The position numbers were made by a program, and so were the translations under genes. From the NCBI GenBank assembly GCA_015489145.1, contig WGAH01000471.1, positions 1-7,999 on the forward strand: a stretch of DNA of 7,999 nt, read 5' to 3'. The DNA comes from Deltaproteobacteria bacterium (lineage in GTDB: Bacteria > Myxococcota_A > UBA796 > UBA2385). This document shows, piece by piece, positions 1 through 6,245 of this stretch (position 1 is the stretch's first letter; each line of letters starts with the position of its first letter). The notes below the pieces were generated by a model. The model was not told where the DNA came from and made no database searches. It saw only the letters and a list, made by a program, of their open reading frames with translations.

Positions 1-56
1 CCCTCCCGCAAGCCGGTCCCCTCGCGCGGCGGGCCGCATCCCGATAGCGCCTCGCC
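1..56. other. Left-edge leader before the small membrane gene
   Basis: A TAG at 45-47 closes the frame in which the small membrane gene later begins. The 14 codons before it could be the tail of a rightward gene beyond the left edge, but this is too short to test. I see no promoter-like boxes and no ribosome site. Confidence 0.3.
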
Positions 57-386
57 ATGCTCGGTTCCCTCGCCTGCCTCGCCTCCGCCGCCACCGTGTG
101 CGTCGGCGCCTGGACCCTCATCCTGCGCCCGCGCCTCGGTCCCTCCGGGCGCAGGCGCGCCGCCCGCGCGCTCCTCGCCGTCGCCGGCCTCACCGGGCTC
201 GTCCTGCTCGCCGGCCTGGTCGCGAGCGCCCGGCGCGCCCTCGCCGACCCCTCCCTCGACCTCACGGCCACCGTCCTGGCCCCGACCGGCTGGTTCGTGC
301 TGCTGATCCTGCTCGTGGCCCCGGCCCTCGAGATCGCCCGCGCCCTCGAGCGCGACCACCTGCCCCCTCCCGACGAGGGCCCCTGA
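57..386 (+). CDS. Small three-helix membrane protein of unknown function
   Basis: The product is 109 residues and I do not recognise its family. It has three hydrophobic segments, at about residues 2-23, 38-57 and 71-93. A strongly basic loop (RPRLGPSGRRRAAR, 24-37) joins the first two, which by the positive-inside rule would place that loop in the cytoplasm. The C-terminal tail is charged and proline-rich (ERDHLPPPDEGP). Coding is supported by third codon positions that are almost all G or C and by an uninterrupted frame from ATG to TGA. An in-frame TAG at 45-47 blocks a longer N-terminus, and that TAG could be the end of an upstream gene. No good Shine-Dalgarno sequence precedes the ATG. 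It is the only rightward gene and converges on the response regulator gene with one base between stops. The membrane call is fairly safe; no function is proposed. Confidence 0.62.
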   Translation: MLGSLACLASAATVCVGAWTLILRPRLGPSGRRRAARALLAVAGLTGLVLLAGLVASARRALADPSLDLTATVLAPTGWFVLLILLVAPALEIARALERDHLPPPDEGP

Positions 387-387
387 G

Positions 388-2484
388 CTATTCCCCCGCG
401 GCGCGACGCAGCGGCGGGCGCCCGGCCTCGCGGGCGACCAGCCAGCTCCGCAGCAGGGCCTCGGGCATCGGGCGCGCGAAGAGGTAGCCCTGGGCGAGAT
501 CGCAGCCGATGTCGGCCAGGAAGTCCCGCTGTTCCGGCGTCTCCACGCCCTCGGCCACCACCGTGAGGCCGAGGCCGTGCGCCATTCCGATGATGGCCCG
601 CGCGATGGCGGCGCTCGACGGGTCCCCCGGCAGGTCGGCGACGAAGGCCCGGTCGAGCTTCAAGCGGTCGATGGGCAGGCGCTTGAGGTAGCTCATCGAC
701 GAGTAGCCGGTGCCGAAATCGTCGAGGGCGATGGAGCACCCGAGCCGGGCGAGTTCCTCCAGGGTCGCCACCGCGGCCTCGTCGTCGCCGAGGAAGAGGC
801 TCTCGGTGACCTCGATTTCGAGGTGGCCCGGCGCCAGGCCGGCGGCGTCGAGGAAGGCCTCCACGGTGCGGGGAAAGCGGCCCCGCCGGAGCTGCCGGGC
901 CGAGACGTTCACCGCCACCGGCACGCCCGGCTGAACCCCGAGGCGAAGCCAGGACCGCATGTCGGCGCAGGCCCGGCGCAGCACGCGCTCCCCCAGCGCC
1001 ACCACGAGGCCCGTCTCCTCGGCGACGCCGATGAACACCCCGGGCGGGACGAGACCGTGGCCCGGGCGACGCCAGCGCACCAGGGCCTCCACCCCGGCGA
1101 CCTCTCCCGACCCGAGCCGAACCTGCGGCTGGTACCACACCTCGAACTCGTCGCGCTCGACCGCGCGTCGCAGCGCCGACTCGAGGGCGATGCGCTCGCG
1201 AATGCGCCGGTACAGGGCCGGGTCGTGCAGCCCCACGCGATCGCCGTCTCCCCGCCGGGTGGCGCGCAGCGCGGCCTGGGCGTCGCGACAGAGCCGGGAG
1301 GCGGGGCCCTCCCCCGCCACCGCGATGCCGACCCGCGGCCGGGGGACGAACTCCCGCCCGCCGACCACGAAGGGCCGCTCCAGGGCCGCCATCCAGCGCC
1401 GCTCGACCTGCTCCCGCAGCGTCTCGCCGTCCAGGCCGGGCACCGCCACCAGGAACTCGTCGCCCGAGGCGCGGGCGAGGTCCTCCCCCAGCTCCCGGCC
1501 GGAGGGGGACAGGGCGGCCAGCCGGCTGGCGCACTGGCGCAGGAAGCCGTCTCCGTGGGCCTGGCCCAGGGCGTCGTTGATCCGGCCGAGCAGGTCGAAG
1601 TCCACCGCGAGCACCGCCAGGGCCTCGCCCGGTCGGCGCGCCAGCCAGCCGTCCACCACCTGCTCGAAGCGGAGCTGGTTGGCCAGCCCCGTGACCCGGT
1701 CCTGCAGCGCCAGGCGCCGGATCTCCAGGTCGGCCTTCCGCTGCTCGGTGACGTCGCGCAGGATGCCCTCCAGCAGGGTGCGACCCGCGGCCCGGCTCGC
1801 CCGCCCCTCCTGCTCGACCACGGCCACCCGCCCCCCCGGGAGCAGGAGGCGGTGCTCCAGGTGAAAGGCGCGCCCCTCCTCGACCAGTCCCCGCCAGGCG
1901 GCGCGGACCTCCTCGCGATCATCCGGGTGGAGGAAGCGGGCGATACGCCGTTCCCCGGCGGCCACCCCGCCTTCTCCGAGCAGCTCCGCGAGGTCGTGGT
2001 GCAGGACCGGCTCGCCCCCCTGCCAGGACCAGTAGCCGAGCCGGGCGATGCGGCGGGTCCGCTCCAGGCGCTCCCGGCTTCGGTCCAGCTCCTCCATCGC
2101 CCGGGAGGCCCGCAGGAGGAACCGCAGCCGGTGGGGAAGCAGGTCGAGGGGGGGCGGCTTCACGTTGAAGTCCGTCGCGCCCGCCTCGAAGGCGGCCCGC
2201 ACGCTCTCGGCGTCGTGCCGCCCGGTCAGCACCAGCACCGGCAGGTGGTCGAAGCCCGGCAGCTCCCGGAGGGAACGGCAGGTCTCGAAACCGTCCATGA
2301 CCGGCATGTCCAGGTCGAGGATCACCAGGTCCGGCGCCTCGGCGGCCACGCGGCGCAGGGCCTCCGCCCCGTCCGCCGCCTCCACCACCGTGCAGCCGGC
2401 GCGTTCGAGGCGCTCCCGCAGCACGCGGCGCACCGTCGCGTTGTCGTCGACGACCATGATGCGCGCATCGACCCGAACCGGCAC
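388..2484 (-). CDS. REC-PAS-GGDEF-EAL response regulator, probable cyclic di-GMP phosphodiesterase
   Basis: The product is 698 residues and cytoplasmic, with no membrane segment. A receiver domain (about 8-125) has the acidic pair D13/D14, phosphoacceptor D57, T87 and K109. A charged helical linker (about 126-148) leads to a PAS fold (about 149-248, with a HPDD motif and a terminal DVTEQRK). The GGDEF domain (about 255-415) keeps D295, N303, D312 and the ASGDEF signature at 339-344. The lysine expected in the FK motif is G300, and no RxxD inhibitory site is present (E331, E334). The EAL domain (about 433-682) has every hallmark: EALVRW at 466, NVSARQL at 526, EIEVTES at 556, DDFGTGYSS at 588, K609, EGVE at 645 and QGYLF at 665. 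Cyclic di-GMP hydrolysis to pGpG is therefore the likely output, controlled by phosphorylation and possibly by a PAS ligand. The GTG start is chosen because a GGGAG lies six bases upstream and because Met10 falls inside the first receiver strand. No partner kinase is visible. Confidence 0.95.
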   Translation of the reverse strand: MPVRVDARIMVVDDNATVRRVLRERLERAGCTVVEAADGAEALRRVAAEAPDLVILDLDMPVMDGFETCRSLRELPGFDHLPVLVLTGRHDAESVRAAFEAGATDFNVKPPPLDLLPHRLRFLLRASRAMEELDRSRERLERTRRIARLGYWSWQGGEPVLHHDLAELLGEGGVAAGERRIARFLHPDDREEVRAAWRGLVEEGRAFHLEHRLLLPGGRVAVVEQEGRASRAAGRTLLEGILRDVTEQRKADLEIRRLALQDRVTGLANQLRFEQVVDGWLARRPGEALAVLAVDFDLLGRINDALGQAHGDGFLRQCASRLAALSPSGRELGEDLARASGDEFLVAVPGLDGETLREQVERRWMAALERPFVVGGREFVPRPRVGIAVAGEGPASRLCRDAQAALRATRRGDGDRVGLHDPALYRRIRERIALESALRRAVERDEFEVWYQPQVRLGSGEVAGVEALVRWRRPGHGLVPPGVFIGVAEETGLVVALGERVLRRACADMRSWLRLGVQPGVPVAVNVSARQLRRGRFPRTVEAFLDAAGLAPGHLEIEVTESLFLGDDEAAVATLEELARLGCSIALDDFGTGYSSMSYLKRLPIDRLKLDRAFVADLPGDPSSAAIARAIIGMAHGLGLTVVAEGVETPEQRDFLADIGCDLAQGYLFARPMPEALLRSWLVAREAGRPPLRRAAGE

Positions 2485-2490
2485 CCGCGA

Positions 2491-2495
2491 CTCCC
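2491..2495 (-). promoter_or_regulatory. Ribosome binding site deciding the GTG start of the REC-PAS-GGDEF-EAL gene
   Basis: On the minus strand GGGAG ends six bases before the GTG at 2484-2482. The only other early start is the ATG of codon 10 (2457-2455), which would cut the first beta strand of the receiver domain. The site therefore favours the GTG. Confidence 0.6.
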
Positions 2496-2496
2496 G

Positions 2497-2534
2497 AGGC
2501 TTCCGGCTCCGCTTCGGCCCCGACCGGGAGGCCT
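2497..2534 (-). other. Imperfect hairpin between the MBOAT and response regulator genes
   Basis: AGGCTTCCGG at 2497-2506 can pair with CCGGGA plus GCCT at 2524-2534, with one bulged G (2530), one G-U or A-C type mismatch and a 17-base loop. It lies in the 75-bp gap and abuts the Shine-Dalgarno of the downstream gene. No T-run follows in the minus-strand direction, so it does not look like an intrinsic terminator. In DNA this GC-rich, such pairing can arise by chance. Confidence 0.25.
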
Positions 2535-2559
2535 TGAGCCCGAGGCGTCCCCCCGGGAC

Positions 2560-4050
2560 TCAAAACTGGTAGTAGACGAAGGCCAGGCGCTCGCCGGCGC
2601 CGAGGTAGACGCAACCCGCCGCCACCGCCAGGGCGAGGACCGCCCAGGCCAGCGGGCCGCGCCGGACCACCCACCGCTCGGCCCGCGGCGCCCAGTCGTC
2701 CGGGGTGAAGTGCAGGGCGTAGCCGAGGGCGAGCACCGCCCAGGCCGTGGGGGCGAAGCGCGGGAGCACCGGGCTGGCGTCGAACAGGCCGGCGAACAGG
2801 GTCCACGCCCGGTCGAGATCCGGCGCCCGGAACAGCACCCGCGCCAGCACGACGAAGTGGAAGGTGAGCGCCCACCGCCAGGCCCAGGCCCAGCGGCCGG
2901 GAAGCGGGTCGTCCGGCCGGCGCCCGGTGCGCTTGCGCTGGTAGCGGTTCACCGCCACCGCCAGGCCGTGCAGCGTGCCGTAGACGACGAAGTTCCAGCT
3001 CGCCCCGTGCCAGATGCCGATGATCACCAGCGTGAGCAGGATGTTGCGGTACACCTTCCACTGGCCCCCGCTCACCCGCGAGCCCCCCAGGGGGTAGTAG
3101 ATGTAGTCGCGCACCCAGTTGCTCAGGGTGATGTGCCAGCGCCGCCAGAAGCCGGCCACGCTCGTCGCCTTGTAGGGACGGCGGAAGTTTTCGGGCAGCT
3201 CGATGCCGAACAGGCGGGCGGAGCCGATGGCGATGTCGGTGTAGCCCGAGAAATCGCAGTAGATCTGCAGGGTGTAGGCGTAGAGCCCCACCAGGAGCTC
3301 GAGGCCGGTGAACCGGCCCGGGTCGGCGAAGACCGGGTCGACCATGCCCAGGCGCACCACGTCGGCGAGCACCACCTTCTTGAACATGCCCCGGGCGATG
3401 CGGACCACCCCCTCCCCCACCTGGTCGCGCCGGAGCAGCGGCAGGCGCGCGAGCTGGGGCATGAGCTCGTGGCGGCGGACGATGGGGCCGGCGACGAGCT
3501 GGGGGAAGAAGCCGAGGAAGGTGCCGAACCGGAGCAGCGAGCGCTCGGGGCCGACGCCGGCGGGATCGGGGCCGAGATCCCGGGCCCCCAGCGGCTCGCC
3601 GTCGTCTCCCAGCGGGCCGGCGGGCCCGCCCCGCGCCGCCCGTCCGACGTCGACCACGTAGGCCAGCGCCTGGAAGGTGAAGAAGGAGATGCCCACCGGC
3701 AGCGGCAGCTCCTCGCGCGGGAGGACCAGCGGCCAGCCGGCCAGCCCCGCGAGCGCCTCCAGGTTCCAGGCGATCCAGTTCCAGTACTTGAAGAACAGCA
3801 GGGGCAGCAGCAGCACGCCGAGGACGAGGAGCCGCCGCGTCCGCCCGGCGTCGGCGGCCAGCGCCAGCCCGCCGGCCCAGGCCACCGCGATCACGAACAG
3901 GAGCAGGACCAGGTAGGCCGGGTTCCACGACCCGTAGAAGAACGCCGAGCCGGCCGCGAGCAGCGCGAGCCGCCAGCGCCGCGGCGCGGCCCAGTAGGCC
4001 AGGACCAGCGCCGGCAGGAAGACGAGGTAGTCCAGGGTGTGGAAGAGCAC
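2560..4050 (-). CDS. AlgI-type membrane-bound O-acyltransferase (MBOAT)
   Basis: The product is 496 residues, the usual AlgI-family length, and is a polytopic inner-membrane protein. Family features in order: an N-terminal LFHTLDYLVFLP segment; LPVGISFFTFQALAYVVD at about 116-134; FFPQLVAGPIVRRHEL at 181-196; YCDFSGYTDIAIG at 264-276; RRWHITLSNW with H306; and IWHGASWNF with H348, which matches the catalytic histidine of AlgI (H322). The C-terminus AFVYYQF is the normal end of the family. Such enzymes move acyl groups, usually acetyl, across the membrane to O-acylate exported polysaccharide, generally with a periplasmic SGNH/AlgJ/AlgX-like partner. None is visible here, so the substrate is unknown. 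A Gly/Pro/Asp-rich stretch at about 138-169 sits where relatives have a short loop. The start is GTG, 18 bp after the preceding stop, with only a weak G-rich ribosome site. The family call is secure; alginate itself is not implied. Confidence 0.94.
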   Translation of the reverse strand: MLFHTLDYLVFLPALVLAYWAAPRRWRLALLAAGSAFFYGSWNPAYLVLLLFVIAVAWAGGLALAADAGRTRRLLVLGVLLLPLLFFKYWNWIAWNLEALAGLAGWPLVLPREELPLPVGISFFTFQALAYVVDVGRAARGGPAGPLGDDGEPLGARDLGPDPAGVGPERSLLRFGTFLGFFPQLVAGPIVRRHELMPQLARLPLLRRDQVGEGVVRIARGMFKKVVLADVVRLGMVDPVFADPGRFTGLELLVGLYAYTLQIYCDFSGYTDIAIGSARLFGIELPENFRRPYKATSVAGFWRRWHITLSNWVRDYIYYPLGGSRVSGGQWKVYRNILLTLVIIGIWHGASWNFVVYGTLHGLAVAVNRYQRKRTGRRPDDPLPGRWAWAWRWALTFHFVVLARVLFRAPDLDRAWTLFAGLFDASPVLPRFAPTAWAVLALGYALHFTPDDWAPRAERWVVRRGPLAWAVLALAVAAGCVYLGAGERLAFVYYQF

Positions 4051-4068
4051 GCGCCCCGGGGCCCCGGC

Positions 4069-6186
4069 TCAGGCGCGACGCCGCCGCACGGCGCCGAGCA
4101 GCAGTCCCAACCAGGCGGCGAAGGCGGCGCCCCGGGCGGATCCTCCGGTGGCGCACATGCAGCCGGGCCCGCCCTCGATGACGTTCAGGTCGGTGAGACA
4201 GGCGTTCTCCTCGCCCGGCGTGCCGTAGTTGCACGCCTCGTCGCTGACCTGGAAGCACGGCTGGGTGTAGGCGGCCTCGCACCAGTTGTCGAGGTCGTCG
4301 TTGGCGGTGGCGGGATCGCCGGGCGCTTCCGGGTCGAGCATCGCCGAGTGCCCCTTGCGGAGCCCCATCCAGGAGGCGTCCACGCTGGCCTCGTCGATGA
4401 CCTGGCCGCCGCACTCCAGGCGCATGTGCTCCCGGTAGGAGGTGGTCATGCTGCCCCGGTCGTAGGTGAACGAGCCGTCGGGGCAGACCGGGCCTTCATC
4501 CTCGCCGCCGGTGTCCGCCGTGTCGCCGGCCCCGCCGTCGAGGCAGGCCTTGTAGGAGAACACCTGCCAGGCGTCGGCGCCCACGGTGAAGGGCACCGGC
4601 TGGCCCGCCGCGTCCATCGCCGCCAGCGCGCTGGTCTCGACGTCGGTCTCGGCGCCGTCCTCCTCGCGGTAGCGGGTGATCGTGCACCAGCTCAGCTCGA
4701 GATCGCGGCCGGCGAGGTTGTGCATCTCGAACCAGTCGGGCGTGCCCGCGGGATCGGGCATGAACTCGGTGAAGACCAGCTCCCCGGGCTCGGGCCAGGC
4801 GAAGGTCTGGCAGCTCCCGGCCTGCCCCGGCGTGCCGACGAAGGTGGCCTCCTCGTCCTGGTAGACCCCTTCCAGCGGGGGGATGCACCAGGCGTCGGCC
4901 TCGTCGTTGGCGGTCGGCGACTCGGCGTCGGCGGGCAGGTTCACCGAGCAGCCCTTGTCGGGGCAGAAGGTGTCGAGGAAGTCAAAGCTCATCGGCGCCT
5001 CGTCGACCAGCTCGCCGAAGGCCGCCTCCAGGGAGGGGGCGGCGCCGGTGTCGCCGTCCGCCCCGGTGCCGTCGCCGCCGCAGTAGATCGCGAGCTTCCG
5101 CCCCTCCTCGGGGCTCATCCAGAAGCTCGAGTAGTCGTACTCGTAGTCGGACGGCACCTCGAGGCCGTCGGGTCCGGCCACGGCGATGGGGGAGTAGCCG
5201 TGGCTGAGCAGCACGTGTTCGCCGGCCCGCACCGGCAGGGCGGCGTCGACCTGGGTGAACTTCCCCCCGGTGGGCGTGCCGCCCGACCAGGTCCCGTCGA
5301 CCAGCGACCCGTCCGCCTCGACCTGCACCAGCCAGCAGCCGGACAGGTCGCAGTCCGAGCCCGTGCCCGCCACCTCGAACCACTCGTGGCTGCTGTTGGA
5401 CTGGGGGTCGGACTTCGGCGTGGTCATGATCTCGGTGATCGCCAGGTCGCCGGCGGTGCAGGCCGGCAGGACCTCGGGCACGGCGCTCGCCTCGCCGGGG
5501 GTGGCGAGCATGCGCTGGGTCGCCACGTCGTAGACCTCGGGGGCCGAGGCCGGGTCGGGGACGGACCACTGGTCGAGATCGTCGTTGGCGTCGGGGTCCA
5601 CCGCCTCCGGCCGCAGGTTGGCGGAGCAGCCGCCGGGGTAGGCCTCGGTGTCGCAATCGTTCGCGAAGTCGCTGGACCAGTCGAAGCTGAGCTCGTCGAC
5701 GATCGTGTCGCCGGCCGAGGTGTCGCAGGCCGAAAAGGCGCTTCCGCAGGCGATGCAGAGGATGCGCTCGCCGCTGTTGTTGATGCTGACGCCGGAATAG
5801 GTGCCGGTGGGCGCCACCAGGCAGTTCCCGTCGGCGTCGTAGGCGACGCAGTCCACGGTGGAGGCGCCCTCGGCCCGGCAGGAGGCGGTGTCCCGGGCGA
5901 GCACCGCGGGCGAGGAGGCGGTGGCGGAGGCCGGAATGGTGATGCCGTCGAGCGCCGCGCTCTCGACCGAGCCGGGATCGCTGGCGTCCACCTCGAGGAG
6001 CCGGCAGCCGGTCAGGTCGACGGCGCCGCCGGTGGCCGCGACCTCGAGCCACTCGCAGTTGCTCGCGTCGCCCTTCGGCGCCGGCATGATCTCGGTGATC
6101 ACGAGGTCGCCCCGCGAAGGGGCGGCGGCCGCGGGCGCGGCGGCCAGCCCGCCGGCGAGGAGGAGGGTGGAGTACGCGGGAAGCAT
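4069..6186 (-). CDS. Triple lamin-tail-domain surface protein with MYXO-CTERM-like anchor
   Basis: The product is 705 residues and predicted exported and surface-anchored. A hydrophobic Ala/Leu-rich leader (1-22) looks like a signal peptide, although it lacks the usual N-terminal Lys or Arg. Three related modules follow, at about 26-234, 246-459 and 468-663. Each opens with a GDLVITEIM-like strand, then a CEWLEV, HEWFEV or DWFEMHN motif and a DLTGC-like strand, as in lamin-tail domains. Each closes with (T/A)AND-x-x-D-x-W followed by a TPGE or TPGQ turn. Asp-Thr-Gly-rich linkers lie at about 371-383 and 551-563. Cysteine is abundant, suggesting disulphides. The C-terminus has GCMCATGG (675-682), a hydrophobic stretch (about 685-700) and RRRR, as in MYXO-CTERM sorting signals. 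The ATG is chosen because an AGGAG lies nine bases upstream and the leader begins there, although the frame stays open further upstream. Lamin-tail domains are often binding or structural modules; the ligand is unknown. Confidence 0.9.
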   Translation of the reverse strand: MLPAYSTLLLAGGLAAAPAAAAPSRGDLVITEIMPAPKGDASNCEWLEVAATGGAVDLTGCRLLEVDASDPGSVESAALDGITIPASATASSPAVLARDTASCRAEGASTVDCVAYDADGNCLVAPTGTYSGVSINNSGERILCIACGSAFSACDTSAGDTIVDELSFDWSSDFANDCDTEAYPGGCSANLRPEAVDPDANDDLDQWSVPDPASAPEVYDVATQRMLATPGEASAVPEVLPACTAGDLAITEIMTTPKSDPQSNSSHEWFEVAGTGSDCDLSGCWLVQVEADGSLVDGTWSGGTPTGGKFTQVDAALPVRAGEHVLLSHGYSPIAVAGPDGLEVPSDYEYDYSSFWMSPEEGRKLAIYCGGDGTGADGDTGAAPSLEAAFGELVDEAPMSFDFLDTFCPDKGCSVNLPADAESPTANDEADAWCIPPLEGVYQDEEATFVGTPGQAGSCQTFAWPEPGELVFTEFMPDPAGTPDWFEMHNLAGRDLELSWCTITRYREEDGAETDVETSALAAMDAAGQPVPFTVGADAWQVFSYKACLDGGAGDTADTGGEDEGPVCPDGSFTYDRGSMTTSYREHMRLECGGQVIDEASVDASWMGLRKGHSAMLDPEAPGDPATANDDLDNWCEAAYTQPCFQVSDEACNYGTPGEENACLTDLNVIEGGPGCMCATGGSARGAAFAAWLGLLLGAVRRRRA
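4072..4170 (-). other. MYXO-CTERM-like C-terminal sorting segment
   Basis: Codons 673-705 encode a Gly-Pro-Gly-Cys-Met-Cys motif, a short Gly/Ala spacer, a hydrophobic helix and four terminal arginines plus Ala. In Myxococcota such tails are processed and anchored at the cell surface, and a conserved cysteine ahead of the helix is the hallmark. Here two cysteines lie one residue apart, so which one serves is uncertain. Confidence 0.75.
4198..4785 (-). repeat. Lamin-tail module 3 of the surface protein
   Basis: Codons 468-663 begin GELVFTEFMPDP, contain PDWFEMHN followed by DLELSWCTI, the most canonical lamin-tail core of the three, and end TANDDLDNWC then GTPGEENAC. A DTADTGG-containing linker interrupts the module at about residue 555. 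The coding DNA has diverged well away from modules 1 and 2. Confidence 0.75.
4810..5451 (-). repeat. Lamin-tail module 2 of the surface protein
   Basis: Codons 246-459 begin GDLAITEIMTTPKSD, contain SHEWFEVAGTG and DLSGCWLVQVE, and end TANDEADAWCIP then GTPGQAGSC. The opening shares a 16-base identical run (5425-5440) with module 1 (6085-6100), and nearby bases also match, pointing to internal duplication. A Gly/Asp/Thr-rich linker lies at about residues 371-383. Confidence 0.75.
5485..6111 (-). repeat. Lamin-tail module 1 of the surface protein
   Basis: Codons 26-234 begin GDLVITEIMPAPKGD directly after the leader, contain NCEWLEVAATGG and DLTGCRLLEVD, and end DANDDLDQWSVP then ATPGEAS. Eight or so cysteines occur in it, several in pairs (CIACGSAFSAC), and they have no equivalent in a minimal lamin-tail fold. 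That suggests disulphide-stabilised loops outside the cell. Confidence 0.75.
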
Positions 6187-6195
6187 CGTCTTGGA

Positions 6196-6200
6196 CTCCT
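6196..6200 (-). promoter_or_regulatory. Ribosome binding site deciding the start of the lamin-tail protein
   Basis: On the minus strand AGGAG ends nine bases before the ATG at 6186-6184. It matters because the reading frame stays open for well over a kilobase upstream, in a different frame from the barrel gene. This site together with the hydrophobic leader fixes the start. Confidence 0.7.
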
Positions 6201-6245
6201 GGCGCTTCCGGGGGAGCGGCCTGCCGGGGCGGGGGCGTCCCACGG

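Noticed and set aside
98..487. An alternative rightward frame overlapping the small membrane gene.
   Set aside because: The translation is dominated by Arg, Pro and Ala without hydrophobic segments, while the frame at 57-386 has strong GC bias at third positions and three clear helices.
909..1922. A leftward 337-codon open frame inside the response regulator gene.
   Set aside because: It is a shifted shadow of the PAS, GGDEF and EAL coding sequence, with Trp/Arg/Ser/Pro-rich content typical of the wrong frame at high GC.
1919..4414. A leftward 831-codon open frame crossing the MBOAT and response regulator genes.
   Set aside because: It is out of frame with both, is Arg/Gly/Pro/Ala-rich, and contains no recognisable motif. 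The overlapping genes have complete domain signatures.
4288..5590. The sequence TCGTCGTTGGCG at three places (4295, 4901, 5579) as a possible DNA repeat or binding site.
   Set aside because: All three lie in the same codon phase and encode the ANDD or ANDE end motif of the lamin-tail modules, so the protein repeat explains them.
6187..6245. A possible terminator or promoter between the barrel and lamin-tail genes.
   Set aside because: The 59 bp are C- and G-rich, but I found no stable stem followed by a T-run and no convincing promoter boxes.
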